This document shows, in pieces, positions 1 through 8,531 of a stretch of 64,000 bases of DNA. The stretch's first letter is position 1, and each line of letters starts with the position of its first letter. Made by a program: the position numbers and the translations under genes. The notes beneath the pieces are model-generated. The model did no database searches, was not told where the DNA came from, and saw nothing but the letters and a program-made list of their open reading frames with translations. Location: contig JAMONV010000059.1 in NCBI GenBank assembly GCA_027066365.1, positions 1 to 64,000 on the forward strand. Direction: 5' to 3'. The DNA is from Flavobacteriales bacterium. Lineage in GTDB: Bacteria; Bacteroidota; Bacteroidia; Flavobacteriales; Flavobacteriaceae.

Positions 1-2066
1 ATAAAGGCGATACCAATTGTCCGCAAATGACCATAGCTTCCGATACGCATACATCCGGTAAATGGACGGGCGCCAAAAACAATAATTGGTTCGATTGTTC
101 CAATTGGGATAACCTGAAAGTGCCGGACGAAAATACGGATGTGGAAATACCCTCTACGGCGTCCAACGAAGCTGTGGTGGATGCATCGACTGCCGACGCC
201 GGCCTTTACGGGCGTGTGGCCAAAGCGCGAAATTTAATTATTCGTGACGGCTTGTGGTTGGAAGTGAATACCTCTTCCGATACATTAAAGGTTTTTGGCA
301 ATTTAACTATTGAAAATAATGCTATCCTTGATATCAACGATGACGATGCAACCACTTCACCGGACGGAAATATTGTAGTCTATGGTAACTGGACCAATCA
401 ATACGGAGCGGACGGATTGGACGAAGGCAACGGAACGGTTTATTTTACAGGAACTACACCTACAATCATATCGACGGCAGATCCTACGGGTGTGGAAACA
501 TTTCCGAATCTTGTTATTGACAAGGCTATGAATTTGTCGATTGCGGGTAACCTGAAAGCCACGGGTAATTTGCATGTTACGTCGAACGGAAATTTGAATA
601 TTTCGGATGGAAAATACGTAGAAATTAACGGTAATATTCAAAATGACGGAGATATTACGGTTCAAAATCAAGGTGCTTTGGTGCAAACGGACGATAATTC
701 GACTATTTCGGGTGGAGGAATTTTCAGGCTTAATAAAGTTGCTACGGCATTAAATCATTTTTATGATTATGTATTTTGGTCGTCGCCGCTTCGGTCCAAT
801 AGTTTCAGTGTGGGCGGTTTGGTTGCCAATGCGTGGCGATATTATAAGTTTGATCCTGCCCTTCAAAATCCTTCACAGAATCCTGATCCCGGATGGGTAC
901 AAATGCAATCGTCGGATGCTTTTCCGGTGGGTTACGGTGTGGCTATTTCGGCACCTTCGAATTATGGCGGCGGAGATTTGAATGTAAGCTTTCAAAATGC
1001 CTCGGATCCGTTCAACAACGGCCGAATGGATGTGAATATAGTGGTCAACGGGACCGGCGCCCAAGACGATGACGACTGGAATTTGATAGGCAATCCTTAT
1101 CCTTCGGCCATCGATTTTTCCGCAGTAACAAATGATAATTCCTTGATTGAAGGAAGCTATTATTTGTGGACCAATTGTGCCGGGTTGGATGCGCAGGGGC
1201 ATCATCAAGAATCCGGCTATGCCGTGTTTGCTTCGGGAACGGGCGGAATACAAGCATGTAGCACGGGTATTACGCCTTCGGGTTATATTGCTTCCGGTCA
1301 GGGTTTCTTTGTAGAAGCTAATAATTCCGGGGTATTGACATTCAAAAACAGTCATCGTGTAACGGGACATAACGATAATTTTGCCGGAAGGACTGTTCCG
1401 GGGCGAAAAATTTGGCTTGATTTGACAAAACCCGGTACCGGGGCTTTTAGTCAGACATTGGTAGGATTTGTTCCCGGAGCAACGGACGCTAAAGACCGTT
1501 TATATGATGCCCGGTTGATAGTTTCCGGGTCAATTGCCATTTATTCGATTATTGATGATCAACGGTTCAGTATACAGGGCTTGCCGTTTACGGATTCGCT
1601 ATCTTTTCAACGAGTCCCTTTGGGCGTATATACTCAAAATGCAGGCCGGCTAGGCATACATCTCAATCGGACCGAAGGTGATTTTCAATCTTGGAATATT
1701 TATATTTACGATCGTTTCGCCAATATCTATCACGACATAGTTCGGGGAGATTATATCGTCGGTGTAACGAGCGGTTATACGGACGATCGATTTGAGTTGG
1801 TTTTCGTTCCTCGTCAATTGACGAATGATAAAAAGACCGATAAAAATTTAGTCTTGGGTGTCAATGACGGTATTTTCGTTGTGGAAGCGGAGCATTTGCA
1901 CTCGGTGGATGTCTATGATATGAACGGGCGTTTTATTTCACGGAGCGAAAGCGGTTCCAATAACGGCATTATTAGAGTGGATTTACGCCGTTCGGCACAG
2001 GGGGTATATCTTTTTGTAATTCGATTTGATGACGGATCGGTTGTCAGACGGAAAATAGTTCGCTAA
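1..2066 (+). CDS. T9SS-secreted surface protein, 5' end outside the window
   Basis: The frame is open to the first base of the window, so the codons before the ATG at 27 are coding and the gene begins further left. The visible part opens with a WTG...W...NW...P...IP pattern typical of secreted Bacteroidota proteins, then shows repeated short beta-strand units (GNL, GNI, GNW) that suggest a beta-helix or beta-sandwich stalk. A WNLIGNPYPSAID motif follows, and the last ~75 residues look like a T9SS type A sorting domain (VYDMNGR, then GVYLFVIRF and a basic end). The product is probably exported through the Sec and T9SS routes to the surface or medium; its ligand is unknown. A terminator follows immediately. 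The gene cut by the right edge is a relative with the same motifs in the same order. The export route is well supported; the biochemical role cannot be told. Confidence 0.8.
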   Translation, partial: KGDTNCPQMTIASDTHTSGKWTGAKNNNWFDCSNWDNLKVPDENTDVEIPSTASNEAVVDASTADAGLYGRVAKARNLIIRDGLWLEVNTSSDTLKVFGNLTIENNAILDINDDDATTSPDGNIVVYGNWTNQYGADGLDEGNGTVYFTGTTPTIISTADPTGVETFPNLVIDKAMNLSIAGNLKATGNLHVTSNGNLNISDGKYVEINGNIQNDGDITVQNQGALVQTDDNSTISGGGIFRLNKVATALNHFYDYVFWSSPLRSNSFSVGGLVANAWRYYKFDPALQNPSQNPDPGWVQMQSSDAFPVGYGVAISAPSNYGGGDLNVSFQNASDPFNNGRMDVNIVVNGTGAQDDDDWNLIGNPYPSAIDFSAVTNDNSLIEGSYYLWTNCAGLDAQGHHQESGYAVFASGTGGIQACSTGITPSGYIASGQGFFVEANNSGVLTFKNSHRVTGHNDNFAGRTVPGRKIWLDLTKPGTGAFSQTLVGFVPGATDAKDRLYDARLIVSGSIAIYSIIDDQRFSIQGLPFTDSLSFQRVPLGVYTQNAGRLGIHLNRTEGDFQSWNIYIYDRFANIYHDIVRGDYIVGVTSGYTDDRFELVFVPRQLTNDKKTDKNLVLGVNDGIFVVEAEHLHSVDVYDMNGRFISRSESGSNNGIIRVDLRRSAQGVYLFVIRFDDGSVVRRKIVR

Positions 2067-2074
2067 TTTATGAT

Positions 2075-2103
2075 AAAAGCCGCCTTTTGAGGCGGTTTTT
2101 TTT
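2075..2103 (+). terminator. Rho-independent terminator after the left-edge T9SS gene
   Basis: A CCGCC/GGCGG stem extended by A-T pairs, with a TTTTGA loop, is followed by a run of eight T. It lies just after the stop codon at 2066 and separates this gene from ftcD. Confidence 0.85.
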
Positions 2104-2169
2104 GTTGTGTGTTGGCTTTAATCCGGTTTTATTTTACTATTTTTAAGCGCCGAGAAAAAGAATAAAAGA

Positions 2170-3876
2170 ATGAATATGAATAAACGAATTATTGAATGTG
2201 TTCCCAATATCAGTGAGGGACGCGATATACAAAAAATCAATGAAATAGCACGTCAAGTGGAAACCGTTGAAGGTGTTAAACTCTTGGATGTCGATCCCGG
2301 CAAAGCCACCAACCGGACGGTGATTACTTTTGTGGGGGATCCGGAAGCGGTGACGGAAGCCGCTTTTCGTTTAATCCAAAAAGCCAAGGAATTGATTGAT
2401 ATGCGTTTTCATAGCGGCGAGCATCCGCGCTTCGGTGCCACCGATGTTTGTCCTTTGGTACCCGTTTCCGGAATCAGCATGGAAGAAACGGTCGTTTATG
2501 CCCGGAAGCTCGGCGAACGCGTAGGAAAAGAACTGAACATTCCCGTTTATTTATATGAAAATGCCGCCACAGAAGAAAAAAGGCGTAATTTGGCTAATGT
2601 GCGCAAGGGCGAATACGAAGGACTTAAAGAAAAACTCACTGATCCTGCTTGGCAACCGGATTTCGGTCCGTCGGAATGGAATGAAGAAATCGCTCGTTCC
2701 GGTGCCGTTGCGATTGGGGCACGTGATTTTTTGGTAGCATACAACATTAATTTAAATACTACTTCCACGCGTCGGGCTAATGCCATTGCTTTCGATATTC
2801 GTGAAGCGGGCAGGGTAAAGCGAAAAGGTAATCCGTTGACCGGCGAAATTGTTAGAGACGATCAGGGTAATCCGGTGAGAATTCCGGGCAAATTTAAAGG
2901 CGTGAAGGGAATCGGTTGGTATATTGAAGAGTATGGCATAGCACAAGTTTCTTATAATATTACAAATATTAAAAATGCGCCGGTTCATTTGGTTTTTGAC
3001 GAGACGGTGAAGGCGGCAGACAAGCGAGGTGTGCGTGTGACGGGTTCCGAGATTGTCGGTTTGGTTCCCAAAAAAGTAATTATGGATGCCGCCGATTATT
3101 TTTTGCGTAAGCAACAGCGTTCGCTGGGTATTTCGGAAAAAGAGAAAATTAAAATCGCCGTTAAATCTTTAGGATTGGACGATTTGAAACCGTTTAAACC
3201 GGAGGAGAAAATCATCGAATACATGCTGGAGGATAATTCCACCAAACGTTTGGTAGATAGAACCTTGGAAGATTTTTCGTCCGAAACGGCTTCGGAATCA
3301 CCGGCGCCGGGAGGCGGTTCCGTGTCGGCCTATATCGGGGCATTGGGAGCGGCTTTGGGAACCATGGTGGCTAATTTGTCGGCACACAAGCGAGGGTGGG
3401 ATGAACGATGGGAATTCTTTTCCGGTTGGGCGGTGAAAGGCGAAAATTATCGCCGTCAATTGATGCAATTGATCGACGAAGACACGCTTGCTTTTAACCG
3501 GATTTTAGCGGCGTATCGATTGCCCAAAAAGACGGTGGAAGAAATTGAGCGGCGGCAACAAGCCATTGAAGAAGCTACACTATATGCAACCCGGGTTCCG
3601 CTTAAAGTGATGCAAATATCCAAAGCCGCGATGGAGGTGCCGGAAGCTATGGCTAAAGAAGGATTGCAAGCCAGCATTTCCGATGCCGCCGTAGGCGCAA
3701 TGGCACTGCGAACAGGTGCTTACGGAGCCTATTTCAATGTTTTAATCAATGCCGGTCAATTGAAAAACCGTCAAACATCCGGAGAATTAATTGATGAAGC
3801 CGAAAAAATATTGAAGGAAATCATACAAAAAGAACAAGAAATCATTGCGTTTGTAAAATCTAAAATGCAAGGATAA
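2170..3876 (+). CDS. ftcD: Bifunctional glutamate formimidoyltransferase / formimidoyl-THF cyclodeaminase
   Basis: The first half transfers the formimino group of formiminoglutamate to tetrahydrofolate; the second half cyclises and deaminates the product to 5,10-methenyl-THF, the last step of one histidine degradation route. The transferase part (about residues 5-300) begins with IIECVPNISEG and has the FHSGEHPRFGATD segment, where His81 and His85 are the likely catalytic and substrate-contact residues. The cyclodeaminase part (about 355-568) is marked by SPAPGGGSVSAY and is rich in Ala/Gly helices, as in that family. At 568 aa it is the full-length fused form known from mammals and many Bacteroidota. 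The start is the ATG at 2170, although a second ATG two codons on is possible. No other hut genes are in the window. Identification is confident. Confidence 0.95.
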   Translation: MNMNKRIIECVPNISEGRDIQKINEIARQVETVEGVKLLDVDPGKATNRTVITFVGDPEAVTEAAFRLIQKAKELIDMRFHSGEHPRFGATDVCPLVPVSGISMEETVVYARKLGERVGKELNIPVYLYENAATEEKRRNLANVRKGEYEGLKEKLTDPAWQPDFGPSEWNEEIARSGAVAIGARDFLVAYNINLNTTSTRRANAIAFDIREAGRVKRKGNPLTGEIVRDDQGNPVRIPGKFKGVKGIGWYIEEYGIAQVSYNITNIKNAPVHLVFDETVKAADKRGVRVTGSEIVGLVPKKVIMDAADYFLRKQQRSLGISEKEKIKIAVKSLGLDDLKPFKPEEKIIEYMLEDNSTKRLVDRTLEDFSSETASESPAPGGGSVSAYIGALGAALGTMVANLSAHKRGWDERWEFFSGWAVKGENYRRQLMQLIDEDTLAFNRILAAYRLPKKTVEEIERRQQAIEEATLYATRVPLKVMQISKAAMEVPEAMAKEGLQASISDAAVGAMALRTGAYGAYFNVLINAGQLKNRQTSGELIDEAEKILKEIIQKEQEIIAFVKSKMQG

Positions 3877-3944
3877 TCTTTTGCCGGGAAGTTCGTTTAT
3901 TTGTAACAAATGTTAATTGAAGCTGTCTCTATACAAAAAATAAA

Positions 3945-6353
3945 ATGAATTCACACAGAATTGTGCTTGCTAGGTTAATGTTTTTGATATTTGTTGCAAC
4001 GGGATTTGCGCAAAAAATCAAAACCATCCGGGCAGTTCGAACGGAAAAAGCGCCACGTATCGACGGAAAAATCGACGATGTTTGGAACCGGGCCGAAATA
4101 GTCACCGGATTTTATGAATTCGATCCGGGTTTTGGCAATCCCGCCCCGCCCGAATATCAAACCGAAGTACAAGTTTTATATGATGATGCCGCCTTGTATA
4201 TCTTGGCAGTGATGCATGATCCCGACCCGGCAAGCATTTCCCGTGAATTTGCTTTGCGTGATCAGATGGTAATGAGCGATTTATTCGGCGTTTTCATTAA
4301 TCCGTTTCGTGCAGCGGGTAATAATTATTTTTTCGGTGTTTCGGCCGCTGGCACCCAAATCGACGGAATTAATTCGGATGATTTGGACCCGAGTTGGAAT
4401 GCCGTGTGGTATTCTGCGGTGGCTTTCTCGGACAAAGCATGGATAGTGGAAATGGCGATTCCTTATTCGGCTTTGCGTTTCCAAAAAGAAGAAAATCCCG
4501 TTTGGGGCATTAATTTTATCCGGATGATCACCCGTACTCGCAAACAGTATTCCTGGACTTATATCGACAAAACCAAGCAGGGAGATATTGTTCAATTTTT
4601 GGGCAATTTGACCGGCATGAAAGGGCTTAATCCTCCCGTGCGATTGAGTTTTTATCCCTATGCTTCGGTCAATTGGACACACTACAAGGGTGAGAATAAA
4701 TTTTCGCCCGGCTTCGGCTTGGATTTGAAATACGGCTTGAACGAAAATTTCACCTTGGACGCCACCCTTATTCCCGATTTTAGCGATGTGCCTTATGACG
4801 ACGTGGTGTTGAACTTGGGCCCCTTCGAGCAATATTACAACGAAAACCGTCCGTTTTTTACCGAAAGTATGCAACTTTTTAACAGCGGGAATATCTTTTA
4901 TTCGCGACGCATCGGCAGCCGTCCGGAAGGATATTACGAGGTTTATACCCGTAAATCCCCAACGGAAATAATCGAAAAGAATCCCGAAAAAAGTCAATTA
5001 ATCAATGCATTGAAACTTTCCGGACGCACCAAGCGGGGGCTGGGTATCGGTTTCCTTAATGCGGTAACACAACCGGCTTATGCCGTTTTGCGCGATACGG
5101 TTACGGGAAAAATACGACAAATGATGACCGAACCTTGGACGAACTTCAATGTATCGGTAGTGGATTATGCCTTTGGTAAAAATAATTCCGTGGGTTTAAT
5201 CAATACGAATGTATTACGTGCCGGTGATTATAAAGATGCTAACGTCACGGCGGCGTTTTATAATTTGAACTTTATGCACAACACCTTACAAATCACCGGC
5301 AAAACCGCCGTCAGTTTCATTCGAGCTCAAACGCCGGTCACGGGTTGGGCATCCGATATGGAAATTGCCAAAAGTTTTGCCCGGCATACCTTAGGGGTGG
5401 AACTTACCATGGCCGATCACCGCTATGATATTAACGATGCAGGTTATATGCGAATGAATAATTATGCCAAGTACGACATATACTATCGCTATGCCATTCT
5501 GAAACCCACCAGGCATTTCAACCGGTTTTCATTCCGTATCGGCGCCGGATTCGACCATATTTACAAACCTTATAAAACCTATCGCCGGGATTTATATACA
5601 GGGATTTTTGCTACGAACAAAAAGTTTTTAAGTTACGGAATGAATTATTACATCTCGACGGATACATATGATTATTATGAGCCACGCGTGCCCGGCCGGT
5701 ATTATTTGGAACCCGCACATCATTTTTTTCGGACATTCGTTTCAACAGATTATCGCAAAAAATTTGCCATGGATATTCGTGTGGGATACGGAAAAAAATT
5801 TACTACCGATGAACATGGATATTCCATTGGTATTTCTCCGCGCCTGCGATTAAGTAATCGTTTCAAGATGATATATGATTTGGGTTTTGAAATATATCGC
5901 AACGACCGGGGATATGTAACGTTAAATAACAACCGGATTATTTTCGGCAAGCGTGATAAGAAAACCGTTTCGCAAAAACTTACGGCTCATTATTTCTTTA
6001 CCGTCAAATCGGCGGCAAGTATCAGTATAAGGCATTATTGGTCGCCGGTGCATTATAAATCTTTTTACATCTTAGAGAAAGACGGAAGTTTGAGTCCTCA
6101 TTATTCATTCGATGGCAATCCCGATCTGAATTTTAACGTTTGGAATTTGGATTTGGGTTATTCGTGGGAATTTTCGCCCGGCAGTCGATTAAGCGTTTTA
6201 TATCGCAACAGCTTGCTCAACACCGATCAACAATATGATTTGAGTTACACTAAAAATTTGAATAATCTTTTCCATCAACCGCAGAAACATAGTTTTATCG
6301 TCAAAATGATTTATTATTTGGATTACAATACGATGGTAAGGAGGTGGTTTTAG
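3945..6353 (+). CDS. DUF5916 family outer-membrane protein with CBM9-like N-terminal domain
   Basis: This 802-aa protein has a signal peptide (cleavage probably after VATGFAQ). A domain starting at APRIDGKIDDVWNRAE resembles the family 9 carbohydrate-binding fold found at the start of DUF5916 proteins (roughly residues 30-220). The rest is rich in alternating aromatic residues and Tyr/Arg strands, and the chain ends in Trp-Phe, which fits an outer-membrane beta-barrel. DUF5916 proteins are common in Bacteroidota and have no settled function; binding of a sugar or peptide ligand at the surface is a guess. The gene stands alone between ftcD and the DUF2853 gene, with no terminator seen on either side. 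Family membership is fairly sure, function is not. Confidence 0.8.
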   Translation: MNSHRIVLARLMFLIFVATGFAQKIKTIRAVRTEKAPRIDGKIDDVWNRAEIVTGFYEFDPGFGNPAPPEYQTEVQVLYDDAALYILAVMHDPDPASISREFALRDQMVMSDLFGVFINPFRAAGNNYFFGVSAAGTQIDGINSDDLDPSWNAVWYSAVAFSDKAWIVEMAIPYSALRFQKEENPVWGINFIRMITRTRKQYSWTYIDKTKQGDIVQFLGNLTGMKGLNPPVRLSFYPYASVNWTHYKGENKFSPGFGLDLKYGLNENFTLDATLIPDFSDVPYDDVVLNLGPFEQYYNENRPFFTESMQLFNSGNIFYSRRIGSRPEGYYEVYTRKSPTEIIEKNPEKSQLINALKLSGRTKRGLGIGFLNAVTQPAYAVLRDTVTGKIRQMMTEPWTNFNVSVVDYAFGKNNSVGLINTNVLRAGDYKDANVTAAFYNLNFMHNTLQITGKTAVSFIRAQTPVTGWASDMEIAKSFARHTLGVELTMADHRYDINDAGYMRMNNYAKYDIYYRYAILKPTRHFNRFSFRIGAGFDHIYKPYKTYRRDLYTGIFATNKKFLSYGMNYYISTDTYDYYEPRVPGRYYLEPAHHFFRTFVSTDYRKKFAMDIRVGYGKKFTTDEHGYSIGISPRLRLSNRFKMIYDLGFEIYRNDRGYVTLNNNRIIFGKRDKKTVSQKLTAHYFFTVKSAASISIRHYWSPVHYKSFYILEKDGSLSPHYSFDGNPDLNFNVWNLDLGYSWEFSPGSRLSVLYRNSLLNTDQQYDLSYTKNLNNLFHQPQKHSFIVKMIYYLDYNTMVRRWF

Positions 6354-6393
6354 TGGCGGGTAGATTTAGTTTTTTTTTTCAATAAAAGTTTTA

Positions 6394-6401
6394 TAAATTT
6401 G
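6394..6401 (+). promoter_or_regulatory. Bacteroidota -7 element TAAATTTG for the DUF2853 gene
   Basis: TAAATTTG matches the TAnnTTTG consensus exactly. No clear -33 TTTG is visible in the T-rich stretch upstream. It overlaps a possible TTG start at 6399, so the ATG at 6432 is the better start. Confidence 0.6.
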
Positions 6402-6431
6402 GCTAACAAAAACCATAAAAGTTATATCGTT

Positions 6432-6767
6432 ATGAGCAAATTTGACGACGTAGTAAAAAAAGCCGCCGAACAATTAAGTAAAGTAGGCGTTAAAGCTGAC
6501 GAAACGCTATTGCGTGCCGTAGCCAAATCACAAGGACCTTCCATTTATCTGAAGGACGCTTCCTTGGTATCCTGTGGCGACGATGCCGAATTGAAACGGG
6601 TAATTGATAATTTTATTGTGAAAAAATTAGGCGTTACCGATGATAAAACGATCGATTCCGTCGTTAAAAAAGCATGTGACAAATTCAGTTCGATTCGTCA
6701 AAAGATGCGTGTGGCATTTTATTATTTTCTGGTAAAAGAATTGGGAAAAGAATCCAAATTGGCTTAA
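6432..6767 (+). CDS. DUF2853 family small protein
   Basis: This 111-aa soluble protein belongs to the DUF2853 family, recognisable from the opening MSKFDDVVKKAA, the central GPSIYLKDASLVSCGDDAEL segment and the ending FYYFLVKELGKES. The family is small, helical and uncharacterised, and occurs in Proteobacteria and Bacteroidota. The frame extends upstream to a TTG at 6399, but that codon lies in a consensus -7 promoter element, so translation most likely starts at the ATG at 6432. The gene has its own promoter and a strong terminator and is therefore monocistronic. No enzymatic motif is visible. Confidence 0.85.
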   Translation: MSKFDDVVKKAAEQLSKVGVKADETLLRAVAKSQGPSIYLKDASLVSCGDDAELKRVIDNFIVKKLGVTDDKTIDSVVKKACDKFSSIRQKMRVAFYYFLVKELGKESKLA

Positions 6768-6784
6768 TTTCTAGTAAAAATAGC

Positions 6785-6818
6785 AAAAAAAGGCTGCCTG
6801 AAAAAGACAGCCTTTTTT
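6785..6818 (+). terminator. Rho-independent terminator after the DUF2853 gene
   Basis: An AAAAAAGGCTG/CAGCCTTTTTT stem of 11 bp with a loop of about 12 nt ends in a T run. The A-rich left arm means it could also act on the minus strand. Confidence 0.85.
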
Positions 6819-6885
6819 GTTGGTAAGGCATTTTCCCGTTGATGGAAAAATGCAAGGAACATTCAATAGCGGATATTTTTTTATA

Positions 6886-6917
6886 GTTGTAAAAGAAAAA
6901 AAATCTTGATATATTTG
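6886..6917 (+). promoter_or_regulatory. Promoter of rplU-rpmA
   Basis: GTTG at 6886-6889, a 20-nt spacer and TATATTTG at 6910-6917 fit the Bacteroidota housekeeping promoter. The distance to the rplU ATG at 6940 leaves a leader of only about 15 nt, so no room exists for an RNA-binding autoregulatory leader. Confidence 0.75.
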
Positions 6918-6939
6918 CACGCCAAAATTGATGTAAATT

Positions 6940-7635
6940 ATGTATGCAATTGTTGAAATAGCAGGGCTACAATTCAAAGTAAAAAAAGACCAAAAGTTGT
7001 TTGTCCATCGTCTTCCCGGTGAAGAAGGTAGCGAAGTGGTGTTTGATAAAGTGCTTTTAATCGATCATGACGGACAAATCGACGTTGGCGCCCCGGCTAT
7101 AGAAGGAGCGGCGGTGAAAGCCAAAATCCTTCAGCATTTAAAAGGAGACAAGATTATCGTTTTCAAAAAAAAACGGAGAAAGGGTTACCGCGTAAAGCGC
7201 GGGCATCGTCAGCCTTTGAGCCGGATTGTAGTGGAAGAAATTATGGCGAGTGGCTATAAGGGTGGTTCTCAAAGCTCGATGAAAAAAACAGAGAAAAAGA
7301 CCGAAAAGAAAGAATCGACTGAAAAGGCAAAAAAAGCCGAATCAGTCAAGCCGGCTGGCAAAGCGGTCAAAAAAGTCAAAGCTGACGATTTGAAGAAAAT
7401 CGAAGGTATCGGACCAAAGATTGCGGAAATTTTGAGTGCATCGGGTATCGATACTTTCGAAAAATTGGCACAAGCCGATCCCAAAGCTATCAGCGAATTG
7501 CTGGTGGAAAAGGGAGGTAAGCGATATGCCATGCATGATCCTTCCACTTGGCCCAAGCAAGCGCGTTTGGCGGCCGATGGGAAGTGGGATGAATTAAAGG
7601 CTTTACAAGATAATTTGAAGGGAGGACGTGAATAA
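6940..7635 (+). CDS. rplU: 50S ribosomal protein L21 with C-terminal helix-hairpin-helix extension
   Basis: Residues 1-103 are ordinary L21, which binds 23S r[17 protein letters not shown] at the start, [18 protein letters not shown] near the end. The chain is 231 aa, more than twice the usual ~103. Residues 110-147 are a Lys/Glu/Ala-rich linker, and residues 148-192 carry a helix-hairpin-helix motif ([17 protein letters not shown]...[11 protein letters not shown]), a fold that usually contacts nucleic-acid backbone. A last segment with [18 protein letters not shown] follows. Extended L21 of this sort is known in flavobacteria; the role of the tail is not. The gene is followed 32 nt later by rpmA, the universal partner, and has its own promoter. 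Confidence 0.95.
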   Translation: MYAIVEIAGLQFKVKKDQKLFVHRLPGEEGSEVVFDKVLLIDHDGQIDVGAPAIEGAAVKAKILQHLKGDKIIVFKKKRRKGYRVKRGHRQPLSRIVVEEIMASGYKGGSQSSMKKTEKKTEKKESTEKAKKAESVKPAGKAVKKVKADDLKKIEGIGPKIAEILSASGIDTFEKLAQADPKAISELLVEKGGKRYAMHDPSTWPKQARLAADGKWDELKALQDNLKGGRE

Positions 7636-7667
7636 CAAACGTCATTGAAGCGGAAAAAATTACAATT

Positions 7668-7931
7668 ATGGCACATAAAAAAGGTGTAGGTAGTTCCAAG
7701 AACGGAAGGGAGTCGGAAAGTAAACGGCTCGGAGTTAAGATTTTCGGCGGGCAAAAAGCTATCGCCGGCAATATTATCGTACGTCAACGTGGCACGAAAT
7801 TTCATCCCGGTCGTAATGTTTACATGGGAAAAGATCACACGATACATGCCGCTATTGACGGGATCGTTAAGTTTGAAATCAAAAGCGGGAAGCGTAAATA
7901 TATCAGTGTAATTCCCGAAACCGAAGCTTAA
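7668..7931 (+). CDS. rpmA: 50S ribosomal protein L27
   Basis: This 87-aa protein begins [16 protein letters not shown] and contains [11 protein letters not shown] and GTKFHPG..V..GKDHT, the standard L27 pattern. L27 lies near the peptidyl-transferase centre. The N-terminus starts directly with AHKKG, without the cleavable extension seen in Firmicutes. It is cotranscribed with rplU and ends at a strong terminator. Length and sequence are normal. Confidence 0.97.
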   Translation: MAHKKGVGSSKNGRESESKRLGVKIFGGQKAIAGNIIVRQRGTKFHPGRNVYMGKDHTIHAAIDGIVKFEIKSGKRKYISVIPETEA

Positions 7932-7952
7932 AAACGATTTGAATGTATAGAG

Positions 7953-7983
7953 GCCGCCCTTCGTTATGAGGGCGGTTTTTTTA
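7953..7983 (+). terminator. Rho-independent terminator after rpmA
   Basis: A CCGCCCT/AGGGCGG stem with an 8-nt loop is followed by seven T. Confidence 0.9.
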
Positions 7984-8070
7984 TTGGTAATAAATCGAAA
8001 GACGCAAGAAAACGAATTTTTTCGGGTTTGTTTCGGAGGTTTTTTTGATGAAGAAGTGGCATATTTTTAT

Positions 8071-8078
8071 TAAATTTG
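8071..8078 (+). promoter_or_regulatory. Bacteroidota -7 element TAAATTTG upstream of tsaE-ald
   Basis: TAAATTTG is an exact consensus match 25 nt before the tsaE ATG. A TTTG at 8044-8047 is 23 nt upstream, slightly further than usual. Confidence 0.6.
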
Positions 8079-8102
8079 TAAGGAACGAAATCAAAAAAAT
8101 TG

Positions 8103-8531
8103 ATGCGGGAGCGGAATAAGATCCTGAAATACCGGTTGGAATCGTTGGATGAAGCGGCGGATTTTGTTATTCGGAATACGGAGAGCACGATTTGGTTATT
8201 GGATGCCCCGATGGGAGCGGGAAAGACCACCTTGGCGGGGAGGATTATCGAAAAACTGACGAATCAGGTATTTGAAGGTTCTCCCACTTTTGCTATCATA
8301 AGGGAATACCTGACGAAGGATGGAAAACCGCTTTATCATTTCGATTTGTATCGTTTGAAGGATGAAGAGGAACTTTGGAATACGGGATTTGAGGAATATT
8401 TGGAAGAAGAGGGTATTATTATGATTGAATGGCCGGCATTGGCCGAAGTTTTTATTCCGGATCATTTTGACCGTATTCGTATTTATGTGAATGAGGATGA
8501 GAGCCGAACATTGGAAATTATCTCAGCATGA
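8103..8531 (+). CDS. tsaE: tRNA threonylcarbamoyladenosine biosynthesis ATPase TsaE
   Basis: TsaE (YjeE) is the P-loop ATPase that supports TsaB/TsaD in making the t6A37 modification of ANN-decoding tRNAs. The 142-aa chain shows the Walker A segment APMGAGKTTL, then SPTFAIIREY, the HFDLYRL motif and IIMIEWP, all typical. The ATG at 8103 follows a TTG in the same frame and is the more likely start. The stop overlaps the ald start by four bases (ATGA), so the two are probably translationally coupled. No other t6A genes are present nearby. Confidence 0.93.
   Translation: MRERNKILKYRLESLDEAADFVIRNTESTIWLLDAPMGAGKTTLAGRIIEKLTNQVFEGSPTFAIIREYLTKDGKPLYHFDLYRLKDEEELWNTGFEEYLEEEGIIMIEWPALAEVFIPDHFDRIRIYVNEDESRTLEIISA

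Noticed and set aside
4281-4997. 238-codon open frame on the minus strand within the DUF5916 gene
   Set aside because: The plus-strand protein is a clear family member; the opposite frame shows no motif or promoter.
6828-6853. GCATTTT/AAAATGC hairpin upstream of rplU, considered as an L21 leader element
   Set aside because: It lies before the rplU promoter at 6886-6917 and so would not be in the rplU transcript.
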